Shown here: positions 55,883 through 63,577 of the stretch, in pieces
Layout of the letters: every line of letters starts with the position of its first letter
How positions within the stretch are numbered: the stretch's first letter is position 1
Origin: Duganella rivi
GTDB taxonomy: Bacteria; Pseudomonadota; Gammaproteobacteria; Burkholderiales; Burkholderiaceae_D
Reading direction: 5' to 3'
Assembly (NCBI RefSeq): GCF_009857435.1
Contig: NZ_WWCK01000006.1
Coordinates: 124,001 to 188,000, forward strand
DNA: 64,000 bases
Program-made: the position numbers and the translations under genes
Notes under the pieces: generated by a model
What the model saw: only the letters and a program-made list of their open reading frames with translations
Databases searched by the model: none
What the model was told of the DNA's origin: nothing

Positions 55883-58581
55883 TAGCCGCCGAAGTGGTAG
55901 TTCAGCTCTATCCAGCCTTGACGGCCAACCGGGCTGAAATTGCCAACCGGGTAGTAAGGCCAGCCGGCGCTGCTATCCGCTTTCACTTGATTGAACACGT
56001 TGTTCAGCGCCACCGACACGGTGGCGCGTTCGTTCAAGCGGTACACCACGCTGGCGTTGACCAAGGTGGTCGGCGTCTGGAAGGCGGTGCTGGCGGCGTT
56101 AGGTACTTTGCCGTAGCGCTGCACGAACAGAGTGTTCGACCATTTCGCGACGTTCCAGGTCACGCTGGCGTTCAGCTTATTGCGCCAGTCGTAGTTGGTC
56201 AGGTCTTGCAGGTCGTCGACCAGTTCATCGCCGGCGAACTGGCGCGAGTGCTTGTTCAGCGTCTTCGAGAAGTTAGCCTTGGTGATGAAGTTGCCGTAGT
56301 CCTTGGTGCGGAACACGTACTTACCCGAGATGTCGATGCCGTCCACGCTGGTCGATGCCGCGTTGATCGGGTTGACCAGGATCTGCTTGATCTCGCCCGG
56401 CTTGTTCAGCGCATTGTCGGCGTAGCGCACCACGCGCGAAATCGCATCGGCGCACGTTGGCGAAGTCAGGTCGCCCTTGACGCGGCAAGCCGCTTCGTCG
56501 CGCAGCAGATTATCGGCGCTCAGGTTGGTGACCAGGTCGCTGATCTTGACGTTCCAGTAATCGACCGTCACATCGAAGTCCGCGCTAGGCGACCATACGA
56601 TACCGAGACCGCTCGAACGGCCCTTCTCGGAACGCAGATCCTTGCTGCCGGTCTGCACATAGTCGGCGCCCGGCGAGTAGTTGGCGAACTCGCAGGTGGA
56701 GATCGGCTGGCCGGACTTGGCGCAGCGGTAGTAGTCGGTGGTCGACGAGTAGTAACCGGTGCCGCGTGCCTTGTAGATGTAGTTCATATCCGGCGCGCGG
56801 AAGCTGGTGCCGTAGGTACCGCGTACCAGCAGTTGCTGGACTGGGCGCCATTCCACGCCGCCGTTGTAAGTGAACTTGCCGTCGTTGCGGCCGGCGAAGC
56901 TGTAACGGTCGTAGCGGCCGGCCAGCGTGGTGTTTACACTTTGCAGCACAGGGATGCTGAACTCCGCACCAGCGGCATAACGCTTGCGCGTACCGGCAGT
57001 AACGTCAGCGCCGGTCGCGGCGTTGAAGTAGCCTTGGTTGATGCGCGCATCCGGCTCATTCGAGAAGCCTTGCTTACCCAATTCCGCCACCGTCGCCAGT
57101 TTCACCGGGCCGGCTGGCAGCGAGAACAGATCGCCGTTGGCGGTCAGGCTCAGGGTGTTGGTCCACGACTTGTCATTGCTGACCGAGTTATCGGTGATGC
57201 TGTCGAATTCCTGCGCAGTCAGACGCTTGGTCAGACGGGCCGGATCCGGTGCGTAAATCGCCACGCCGTTCTTGTCCACGCCCAGTTGCGGGCCGAGGAA
57301 GAAGCTGTCGATATTCGCGCGTGCGCGTGGACGATGGTCTTCGCTCTTGTACAGCGAAGCGGTGTAGCCGGCTTCATAGTTCCAGGTAGTGCCCGGGATG
57401 ACGCCGCGCGCACCGAACGACACCGAGCTGGCTTGGTCGTCCCAGTAGCGGTTGTAGCGATCCACGCCGCCCATTTCTTCCGGCGAGATGTAGCGGTTCC
57501 ATGCCTCGTAGGCATTGGTATTCTGATTCCAGAAGTAGGAATCGGTCAGCGAGCGCGAAGTCCACGATGGGCCGCGCGTGTTGTTGGTGCTGCGGTTCTG
57601 GCCATACAGGGCTTCCGCGTACAGCGTGGTTTCAGGCGACAGCTCATAATTGGCGCTGCCGAACAGATTCTGGCTGCTGTTCTTGGTCTGCGTGGTCCAG
57701 TAGGTCGGGCCGACTTTCGGGCTGGCGCAGTAGCTGCCTGCTTTCGCCGTGTACTTGACGGTGCTTCCGCCAAACAGATCGCCCAGCGACGAGCAAGCGT
57801 CGCCCAGGTCGACATACTTGCCGGTGCTGACGTTCTTGCGGCCGAGGATAGAGGTCGGCGCCACGCCGGTTTTCGAGGCCATGAAATCACGGTCGGCGCT
57901 CCACAGCGGATCGCGTTCCAGCAGCTCTACGCTGAACAGGGTGTTGAGCTTATCGAAGCTCTTGCCGCCGGTGACCTGCAAGCGCTTGTCGCCCGCACCG
58001 CCGCGCGACGAGGTGCCGGCTTTGACGTTGACATCCACGCCTTCGGCTTGTTTTTTCAAGATGATGTTGACCACACCCGCCACCGCGTCCGAGCCGTAGA
58101 CGGCCGAGGCGCCGCCGCTCAGGATCTCAATGCGATCCACCACGCTCGATGGAATATTGGCCAGATTGGTGAAATTGACCGTGCCTTCATACGCGATCGG
58201 AAAATCGGCCATGCGGCGGCCGTTCAGCAGCACCAGCGTGTGATTCGGGCCGAGGCCGCGCAGGCTGATGGCGTTGGCCGATGGCGTAAAGGTATTGCCG
58301 TAATCGGCGCCCTGCACAAAGCCGCTGTTCTGGGTTTGATTGGACAGCGCATCGAAAACGTTGCGGTAGCCTTGCTTGGTAATGTCGTCGCCGGTGATGA
58401 CGGTAACGGCCGATGGGCCTTCGGTGCCGGCGCGCGGAATGCGCGAACCGGTGATGACAACAGCGGGCGGCGTGGTCGCCGCCACCGAGTCCTGCGCCAG
58501 TACCGAGGTCGGGCCGGCAGCGCCGCACAGCAGCGCGATAGCGCCTGCCGCCAGCGGGTTCAATTTAAATGTTGTTCTCAT
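55882..58581 (-). CDS. TonB-dependent outer-membrane receptor
   Basis: 899 aa from ATG 58581, with AGGA eight bases upstream and a signal peptide (LNPLAAGAIALLCGAAG...VLAQ). The plug domain has VVITGSRIPRAGTEGPS and GGASAVYGSDAVAGVVNIILK; the rest is a 22-strand barrel with many Tyr/Trp-Asn segments. It takes up a siderophore, vitamin or oligosaccharide; the ligand cannot be read from sequence and no ligand-processing genes adjoin. It resembles the large-substrate receptors abundant in Massilia/Duganella. Confidence 0.92.
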   Translation of the reverse strand: MRTTFKLNPLAAGAIALLCGAAGPTSVLAQDSVAATTPPAVVITGSRIPRAGTEGPSAVTVITGDDITKQGYRNVFDALSNQTQNSGFVQGADYGNTFTPSANAISLRGLGPNHTLVLLNGRRMADFPIAYEGTVNFTNLANIPSSVVDRIEILSGGASAVYGSDAVAGVVNIILKKQAEGVDVNVKAGTSSRGGAGDKRLQVTGGKSFDKLNTLFSVELLERDPLWSADRDFMASKTGVAPTSILGRKNVSTGKYVDLGDACSSLGDLFGGSTVKYTAKAGSYCASPKVGPTYWTTQTKNSSQNLFGSANYELSPETTLYAEALYGQNRSTNNTRGPSWTSRSLTDSYFWNQNTNAYEAWNRYISPEEMGGVDRYNRYWDDQASSVSFGARGVIPGTTWNYEAGYTASLYKSEDHRPRARANIDSFFLGPQLGVDKNGVAIYAPDPARLTKRLTAQEFDSITDNSVSNDKSWTNTLSLTANGDLFSLPAGPVKLATVAELGKQGFSNEPDARINQGYFNAATGADVTAGTRKRYAAGAEFSIPVLQSVNTTLAGRYDRYSFAGRNDGKFTYNGGVEWRPVQQLLVRGTYGTSFRAPDMNYIYKARGTGYYSSTTDYYRCAKSGQPISTCEFANYSPGADYVQTGSKDLRSEKGRSSGLGIVWSPSADFDVTVDYWNVKISDLVTNLSADNLLRDEAACRVKGDLTSPTCADAISRVVRYADNALNKPGEIKQILVNPINAASTSVDGIDISGKYVFRTKDYGNFITKANFSKTLNKHSRQFAGDELVDDLQDLTNYDWRNKLNASVTWNVAKWSNTLFVQRYGKVPNAASTAFQTPTTLVNASVVYRLNERATVSVALNNVFNQVKADSSAGWPYYPVGNFSPVGRQGWIELNYHFGG

Positions 58582-58700
58582 TGAAGTGGTCCTGATTTGA
58601 AAAGGCTGCCACCTTAACAAGTCCGGCCACAATACTGAACGAATGATTTCTTACTAGCTTATTCATTTATGCACTATTTAGGTGCAAAACAAAAAGACAT

Positions 58701-58811
58701 GGGATTACCCCAGTCATAGTCAAGAATGGACGCGACTACTTCGGAGAGTCCGGAGACCTACTCGCCATCGCCGACACCGGTTCTCATTGGCCAGCGATAA
58801 CCACCCGTTAG
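58701..58811 (+). pseudogene. Possible glutathione S-transferase N-terminal fragment
   Basis: A 36-codon frame without start reads TPVIVKNGRDYFGESGDLLA, then IADTGSHWP and a TAG. VPVLV..G..L.ESGDIL..AD is the pattern of the GST thioredoxin-fold domain. It may be the remnant of a deleted gene. The rest of 58582-58870 shows promoter-like sequence for the TonB gene and an imperfect CCGTTAGG/CCTAAGGG dyad (58805-58834). Confidence 0.3.
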
Positions 58812-58870
58812 GACTGCTGCCAACAACCTAAGGGCGAAAGACCGTTTCCGCCCCACAGCGGACGGAAGTT

Positions 58871-59269
58871 TTAAAAGAGCGCTAGCGCTTTCTTGCATGT
58901 CCCACTAATTCCAGTCTTAGCTTTCCAAGAACCATCCGCATTATTGATTCGTTGTGTGAGCGTGAGAGCGCCACTATAGCGATTCAGAAAACCTTCATAA
59001 TCACTGTTTGTTGCAGCTTGAAAGCCGATGCCAATCTCGCTGGTATTGGTAACGTTATAGGTAGTATCGAATCCTGGTGCACCGAAAATTTTTACTTTTT
59101 TCTCTGTTACTTCAATGTACATTCCTCTCGTTGGCACATCCCGCAAATCAGCCGATGTATAGTCAGTGTAAGCTCCATCACACTGAAGCTTAATTACGCT
59201 TGGATTTTGTCCAAATCCGGCCAGCGGGAAAATCAGAATAGAAAACGCGAATATTCTCTTGATAGCCAT
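58871..59269 (-). CDS. Small secreted protein of unknown function
   Basis: 132 aa. A signal peptide (KRIFAFSILIFPLAGFG) is followed by about 110 residues with two Cys (KLQCDGAY, ISGTCKKAL) that could form a disulfide. No family recognised. Codon use and GC are lower than in the core genes to the left; first of a run of small minus-strand genes. Confidence 0.65.
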   Translation of the reverse strand: MAIKRIFAFSILIFPLAGFGQNPSVIKLQCDGAYTDYTSADLRDVPTRGMYIEVTEKKVKIFGAPGFDTTYNVTNTSEIGIGFQAATNSDYEGFLNRYSGALTLTQRINNADGSWKAKTGISGTCKKALALF

Positions 59270-59299
59270 ATTGCTCAGTAGTTTCGATTAGGAACGTAA

Positions 59300-59323
59300 C
59301 TGTCCATTATTGGCCGGTTGCTA
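59300..59323 (-). repeat. Stop-associated motif copy 2
   Basis: Minus strand TAGCAACCGGCCAATAATGGACAG, the motif in its most divergent form. It begins 1-2 bases after the TAG stop of the YunG-like gene. Confidence 0.45.
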
Positions 59324-59324
59324 T

Positions 59325-59737
59325 CTAAAGGATATCGTCGGAATGATTTTTTAGATAGCCCCGAACCCGTTCTAACAGCAGCGTACAGCGTAGTATCGTT
59401 GCTTCGCTATCATTCAATTCTTCGCGCTTGACGACCTTGAATTCTTGAACGATTGAGCCGGCCGCAAACTGCTGCCAAGTTAGATCAATATGGTACCAGT
59501 CCTCTCCGATAAGAAGTCCATTCCAGAAATGGGTCTCTAGTGCTTCTCCAGTCCATACATTCCCCTTAGGATCTCTGTCTTGGGATAATAATGCTGCACC
59601 ACCTTTGACGTAGGATAGCATTGGCCTAAGGCGGGATTGCCCAACTGTTCCGCTTCAAAATAAGCGGTTTGCCTGTCCCAGGAAGCAGCGAGCGCATCTC
59701 TAAGGCGAAGCATAAAATCTTGAGAATGACGTTCCAT
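59325..59737 (-). pseudogene. YunG-family protein, frameshifted
   Basis: The first part (59737 down) reads RLRDALAASWDRQTAYFEAE...NPALGQCYPTSKVVQHYY, the second part in another frame reads GNVWTGEALETHFWNGLL...YHIDLTWQQF. Together they match the YunG layout: SWD, GQCYxTS, HFWN and IDLTWxQF. The join is at a C4 tract on the plus strand (59562-59565); one extra base there restores L-R-G-N-V-W. So it is one gene with a one-base deletion or a homopolymer sequencing error. Function of YunG proteins is unknown. Intact length would be about 137 aa. Confidence 0.7.
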
Positions 59738-59771
59738 TGTCCGCTCGATCTATAGTCTCTTATCGCACAGG

Positions 59772-59790
59772 GCAGCTATTCGCCGTTAGC
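59772..59790 (-). repeat. Stop-associated motif copy 3
   Basis: Minus strand GCTAACGGCGAATAGCTGC, starting 7 bp after the TAG at 59797-59799. Confidence 0.5.
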
Positions 59791-59804
59791 GAACAACTAA
59801 CGGC
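59782..59804. repeat. Inverted repeat across a stop codon
   Basis: GCCGTTAG (59782-59789), seven bases, CTAACGGC (59797-59804): perfect arms. The right arm contains the TAG of the frameshifted gene and the left arm is part of motif copy 3. Confidence 0.7.
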
Positions 59805-60191
59805 TGGTTGCTCCAATCGCTTTCGAAATAAGGACGACAGCTTTAAAGTTGCTGGGAGGCATCAAGCATCCCGTCCACGGCCCAGCCGCTGAAGGGGTCT
59901 TCACCGAATACTTCAACACGTTGTCTTCGCCTGGCCATTGCTTTCAAGAACTGGTGGCCGGCGGAACTGGGATTGATAGAACTGCACAACTTCACTGACT
60001 CCTTCATTGACGCCAAACGCTTGCCAGTCGATATGCAGAGGCTTGCCAGAAGCTTCGCCTATAACATGTTCATCACACATTAGCACAGCACTAGGTGGTA
60101 TTTCCTTCCCGCCGACTCTATCCAATGTCTCGGCAATAGCTATGCAGCTTATATGAACTGCAACCAGTAGGAGGAACAATTTCTTATTCAT
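59797..60191 (-). pseudogene. Small secreted protein gene, frameshifted
   Basis: The first 84 codons give a signal peptide (KKLFLLLVAVHISCIAIA) and a mature part (HIDWQAFGVNEGVSEVVQFY). The frame then stops at TGA near 59915, while another frame continues GEDNVLKYSVKTPSAAGPWTG...FKAVVLISKAIG to TAG at 59797. Adding one T to the TTT at 59942-59944 (plus strand) joins them as LEKQWPGED. Restored length is about 130 aa. Family not recognised. It is a one-base loss or a sequencing error. Confidence 0.65.
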
Positions 60192-60261
60192 TCTGAAAGC
60201 TCAGTTTTCATCTCGAGCGGCGGCGGTGAGTCTGCGATCTTCCCACACGAGGTATGATAGA

Positions 60262-61416
60262 TTATCCACTGCCTCGGGTACCTTTGCGTAACGCCTTCTT
60301 TTCGTAGTTGGGGTCGATTTCAGATATGGGACGCAGCTTCAAATCAAATGGTTTGAACTTCCCTTCAAATTGAGCCTCGCCAGGTACTCGCGCCATATCA
60401 CGCCAATAGCTTGGCTCAAGTTTTTCATCATTCGATCGGGGCCTGATCACGCACCTTGCAATTACTTCTTTGCAGGTCTTATCAAGGAGGTTTACGCTCT
60501 TGAATTTGGTTGCGCACGCAGATAACAGATGGAACATAGCCGAAAGAGCCGCCGTCACCTCATCAAGGTCAGGCTGATCACCTCGATGAATAAACTCATT
60601 ACGTGCCTTTCGAGCCTCATTTAAATAACGGTACGTTTCAACTCTCAAAATCTCCTTTTGAAATAAAAGCTCGATCCGTGCAGAGGTGGTCCAAACCCTG
60701 TAATCCTTCAAAAAGCTACTACGATTTGGAATCGAGTCGCCGTGAGCTTTGGCTTCCACCTCATCCCGCCAAATCTTACTGACCAACTGCTCAACGCACG
60801 TCCACAAACAGGTCAGCGCCTCTGCAAGCGCGCCCGCAACGTAATGGGTTGTACCCGCAAGTGCCACCTCGTGACTTATAGGCTCACTCTTAGAAAGGAT
60901 ATTTCTCCCACGTTTGATTGCCCTTTCGAGAGCCGCGAGAGTAATAGGCTTCCGATCGAGAAGCACGATATTATCGCTGATGCTTGCCGTCTTATCTCTG
61001 AGCGCAAAGTGTAATGCTGTATTTCTGCTCCGACCACCATGCAGCCGGGTATATCCCGTATTAAACAACCAGCCGGAACATATATCAGACGGAGCCGCTC
61101 CTTCAGTGTAGATGCCGCCAAGGAGCATCTCGAAGAAAACGCGATTGAATATCTTGAGCGCCTTTCCTGGTTCTGCGAACTCAGGAAGAGCTGGCATTGC
61201 CAAGCTCCCATCAAAGCCTACCAACATCATGTATGGGGCGACATTTCCATCAATGAACCCACTAGCCCTATTGAGCTTCAGATAATCGTACGTTCGGCGA
61301 TTTATGTCTTCTAGCGTTGGCCGCCATGTGTCACGACCATCCTTTCCTATTAGCTTCAGCGGCCCGCTTACTGCCATAATCAAGGGTACTCCCTCGGGAT
61401 TTGAAGATTTGTTCAT
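60262..61416 (-). CDS. HEPN-like domain protein of unknown function
   Basis: 384 aa. The N-terminal 170 residues (GKDGRDTWRPTLEDINRRTY, APYMMLVGFDGSLAMP) are not recognised. The helical C-terminal half contains ARKARNEFIHRGDQ, where R-N-x-x-x-H is the HEPN ribonuclease signature; the Apea-like HEPN branch fits best. HEPN proteins often act in defence or toxin systems, but no nucleotidyltransferase partner adjoins. GC is well below that of the core genes. Confidence 0.6.
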   Translation of the reverse strand: MNKSSNPEGVPLIMAVSGPLKLIGKDGRDTWRPTLEDINRRTYDYLKLNRASGFIDGNVAPYMMLVGFDGSLAMPALPEFAEPGKALKIFNRVFFEMLLGGIYTEGAAPSDICSGWLFNTGYTRLHGGRSRNTALHFALRDKTASISDNIVLLDRKPITLAALERAIKRGRNILSKSEPISHEVALAGTTHYVAGALAEALTCLWTCVEQLVSKIWRDEVEAKAHGDSIPNRSSFLKDYRVWTTSARIELLFQKEILRVETYRYLNEARKARNEFIHRGDQPDLDEVTAALSAMFHLLSACATKFKSVNLLDKTCKEVIARCVIRPRSNDEKLEPSYWRDMARVPGEAQFEGKFKPFDLKLRPISEIDPNYEKKALRKGTRGSG

Positions 61417-61514
61417 GGGGGCCTATTGCCGATCTACAAGGTGTCGATCTAAAAGAATACTGGGGCAGAAATCAAGCCACTTTGGGCGCTCGCCTAATCA
61501 CCTTAAAAAATTGT

Positions 61515-61538
61515 GACCGTCGGCTACTGGCCGTTAGC
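61515..61538 (-). repeat. Stop-associated motif copy 4
   Basis: Minus strand GCTAACGGCCAGTAGCCGAC then GGTC, used here as the reference form. It begins 1-2 bases after the TAG at 61540-61542. Confidence 0.6.
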
Positions 61539-61539
61539 A

Positions 61540-61824
61540 CTACTTCCACATATAGGAAGCACCACGCACTAAATTACTAATCGCGGCTTCACTAAGCCAA
61601 GAATATCGTGCCCTCAATGCAGCGTTTGCCAATTCTGCGCCGGACTCAAAGCTCGGCTGAATCCAATGGGTAGAAGAGTTGGCCTCCTGCCAAACTTCCT
61701 CAACAAGAGCGGCATTTTGTACCGTAAGCCCTTTTGCAGCTAACGTTTCAAGAACATAAGTCCATGGTCTGGCCCACTCGGAGAACTGTTCAAGCGCCTC
61801 ATTGACTAGCTGATTGCTGCTCAT
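61540..61824 (-). CDS. Small protein of unknown function
   Basis: 94 aa from MSSNQLVNEALEQFS at 61824, with a purine-rich stretch before it; an ATG at 61845 is possible. Helical, with WARPWTYVLETLAAKG and THWIQPSFESGAELANAALR. No signal or membrane segment. Not recognised; position in a run of small same-strand genes might suggest an immunity-type protein, which is inference only. Confidence 0.6.
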   Translation of the reverse strand: MSSNQLVNEALEQFSEWARPWTYVLETLAAKGLTVQNAALVEEVWQEANSSTHWIQPSFESGAELANAALRARYSWLSEAAISNLVRGASYMWK

Positions 61825-61844
61825 GTTTTCTTTCAAACGTTTCA

Positions 61845-61870
61845 CGTCCGTCGGCTTCTGGCCGCTAGCG
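61845..61870 (-). repeat. Stop-associated motif copy 5
   Basis: Minus strand CGCTAGCGGCCAGAAGCCGA then CGGACG. The TAG at 61865-61867 inside it is the stop codon of the 160-aa gene. Confidence 0.6.
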
Positions 61871-62347
61871 AACGATTTTGATATCGGATGAATCCCAGTC
61901 TTCCATGACCATGAAGCCTTGGACTATTCCCGCAGCCTCATAGATATTTGACGCAGCGTCGAGAGCAAAAGACAGCGGAAAGATTTCATCCGCGCTTTTT
62001 CCTAGCACGGCATATGACGACTCAATGTAAGTCCGTGGCGGCTCTAAACAACCAAACCAGAATGACACTTGTCCGTTATCCGTAACTATAGCTGGCTGAA
62101 TGCTCCCCAGGTCACAGCTGCCAAATGATCCTGGTGAGAGATACCCATACATTCTCGTGCCATCTGCTAACGTAAATCTCGCTGCTGCGACGAATTGCCC
62201 GGCTAAAGCGTCATCCAGAATGCTTGGACTTGCGGGCCTAACCGTAGCTTCATCTTGGCCTTCGATGCCTTCCTCATCAGACGCATACTCCCAAATGGGA
62301 GAAAGCTCTAGATCAGAAAGCGTAAGGTCATAGACTTGTTTTCGCAT
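61865..62347 (-). CDS. Conserved-looking cytosolic protein of unknown function
   Basis: 160 aa. DLTLSDLELSPIWEYASDEE, GIEGQDEATVRP, LADGTRMYGYLSPGS and FMVMEDWDSSDI are well-formed and the acidic profile suggests a soluble protein. I recall similar proteins of about 160 aa as unnamed conserved hypotheticals but cannot assign a role. Its stop lies inside motif copy 5. Confidence 0.7.
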   Translation of the reverse strand: MRKQVYDLTLSDLELSPIWEYASDEEGIEGQDEATVRPASPSILDDALAGQFVAAARFTLADGTRMYGYLSPGSFGSCDLGSIQPAIVTDNGQVSFWFGCLEPPRTYIESSYAVLGKSADEIFPLSFALDAASNIYEAAGIVQGFMVMEDWDSSDIKIVR

Positions 62348-62370
62348 CGAATAAAGCCCTATTGTAAAGT

Positions 62371-62394
62371 GGCTGCTTCTGGCCGAATTCAGCC
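62371..62394 (-). repeat. Stop-associated motif copy 6
   Basis: Minus strand GGCTGAATTCGGCCAGAAGC then AGCC. It starts 4 bases after the TGA of the membrane-protein gene; GGCTG and CAGCC are self-complementary ends. Confidence 0.55.
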
Positions 62395-62398
62395 GTGT

Positions 62399-62704
62399 TC
62401 ACATCTGCCAACCTAAAAAGGCAAAGCCGAAAAAGAAGTACATCTGGCCTGCAATTATCGGTGCAATTAGCGCAGTGATGCACGCTCCCAGATAAAGACT
62501 GCGTTTGGAACTGGCTGCGTTACGAGCCAGCAGCACATACATCCCGAACGAAAGCAGCACAGGAGACCAGACCACTGCTAAATGCCCTGATAAGTGCGGG
62601 GCGTTCGACATATCCAGAGCAAGCAAAATTAAGCTTATGACCCCCATCATCGTGAGAGTCGTCACGATGAGGGCGGATACAGCACTCATTTCACTGAATT
62701 TCAA
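62399..62704 (-). CDS. Small membrane protein of unknown function
   Basis: 101 aa, with three hydrophobic segments: SALIVTTLTMMGVISLILLA, HLAVVWSPVLLSFGMYVLLA and ITALIAPIIAGQMYFFFGFA. No conserved motif recognised. Stop TGA at 62399-62401. Confidence 0.6.
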   Translation of the reverse strand: MKFSEMSAVSALIVTTLTMMGVISLILLALDMSNAPHLSGHLAVVWSPVLLSFGMYVLLARNAASSKRSLYLGACITALIAPIIAGQMYFFFGFAFLGWQM

Positions 62705-62746
62705 TGTCGTCTTTCGATATTATGTGGCCGCTCTTGACCGATACCG

Positions 62747-63058
62747 TCAACCACGATCAACCCATGAGTCTTCGCAGCGAGCATAAACGATCACTGGAAA
62801 GTGCTCCATCGATCCGGGCTCGGGAACGACAAGGTATTCCTCATCAACCCTAAAGCCCAAGGTAGCTTCAATTTCCGTCACGGCGCAGCTTAAAGCCTCC
62901 AAGGCAGATTCAGATAAAACCCCGTCGGTATAAACGCGAAAACAAATTTTCCGCTCAGATGACTCAAGGTCCAGAGAAATGCTCCTGACCCGTGGCGTAA
63001 TGTGCGTCAAAAGCGCCACTTGCGCAACCGTTCTAAGTTGAGATATTTCTGATGACAT
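62747..63058 (-). CDS. Small cytosolic protein of unknown function
   Basis: 103 aa from MSSEISQLRTVAQ at 63058, preceded by AGAGGA; a longer frame to 63121 is unlikely. Alternating beta/alpha pattern: ITPRVRSISLDLESSERKI, then ALSCAVTEIEATLGFRVDEE. It resembles in outline short orphan proteins often found singly near toxin or mobile regions, but I cannot name a family. Confidence 0.6.
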   Translation of the reverse strand: MSSEISQLRTVAQVALLTHITPRVRSISLDLESSERKICFRVYTDGVLSESALEALSCAVTEIEATLGFRVDEEYLVVPEPGSMEHFPVIVYARCEDSWVDRG

Positions 63059-63082
63059 ATTCCTCTTCTTTGTTTGGGGCGA

Positions 63083-63107
63083 TGTCTGCTGCTGGCCGAA
63101 CTCAGCC
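63083..63107 (-). repeat. Stop-associated motif copy 7
   Basis: Minus strand GGCTGAGTTCGGCCAGCAGC then AGACA. It lies 22 bases after the TAA of the 105-aa gene and is very close in sequence to copy 6. Confidence 0.55.
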
Positions 63108-63129
63108 ACGTCTTTTTGCAAATCAAAAT

Positions 63130-63447
63130 TTACTTTGCGGGAGTGTCACCAACCATCGAGATGCGATAAAGCGTATCGCTGTAGGGTAGGCGCGCGATGA
63201 TTTTCGCTTTCGCGGCAACGGCGCCAAGGGTAACTCCACGGCACAGCAAATTGACGTGACCCATTTCACGTTCGCATATTGCGTCGGGGCTATCGATAAA
63301 ACTGGTTTTACTGAGCCGAGGAAAAACAATCGTCATCCCGGTAGGCAAGCTACCGATGGGTGGAACAATAAAAATCGTGAATTGGGTGTAGATAACTGCA
63401 AGGATCGCCACTAAAGCGAGTAGCGGGAGAACTGTGCGTTTGCGCAT
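63130..63447 (-). CDS. Small membrane-anchored protein of unknown function
   Basis: 105 aa from MRKRTVLPLLALVAILAV at 63447; the single N-terminal helix is an uncleaved signal anchor or signal peptide. The remainder (GMTIVFPRLSKTSFIDSPD, CEREMGHVNLLCRG) has two Cys. No family recognised. Last gene of the AT-richer island. Confidence 0.6.
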   Translation of the reverse strand: MRKRTVLPLLALVAILAVIYTQFTIFIVPPIGSLPTGMTIVFPRLSKTSFIDSPDAICEREMGHVNLLCRGVTLGAVAAKAKIIARLPYSDTLYRISMVGDTPAK

Positions 63448-63537
63448 TGTGATTGTGCTGGAGCATTGAAGTAATTGCCCATGGTACAACAATTATCAAT
63501 AGAAATACTCTCCCTTTATCACAGCGGATTGAATGAA

Positions 63538-63559
63538 AAATGGCCCCGAAGGGCCATTT
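63538..63559 (-). terminator. Intrinsic terminator after the oxidoreductase gene
   Basis: AAATGGCCC (63538-63546), loop CGAA, GGGCCATTT (63551-63559); on the minus strand the stem is followed by TTTTTC. It lies 18 bp after the stop at 63578. Confidence 0.85.
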
Positions 63560-63577
63560 GGTGGGATGCCTACACGA

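Noticed and set aside
59537..59737. A separate 66-aa gene upstream of a 98-aa gene.
   Set aside because: Both are halves of one YunG-like protein split by a single-base shift.
59772..63107. Integron attC sites after the small genes.
   Set aside because: The GTTRRRY and RYYYAAC core boxes are not matched, the second half of an attC is missing, and no integrase is present.
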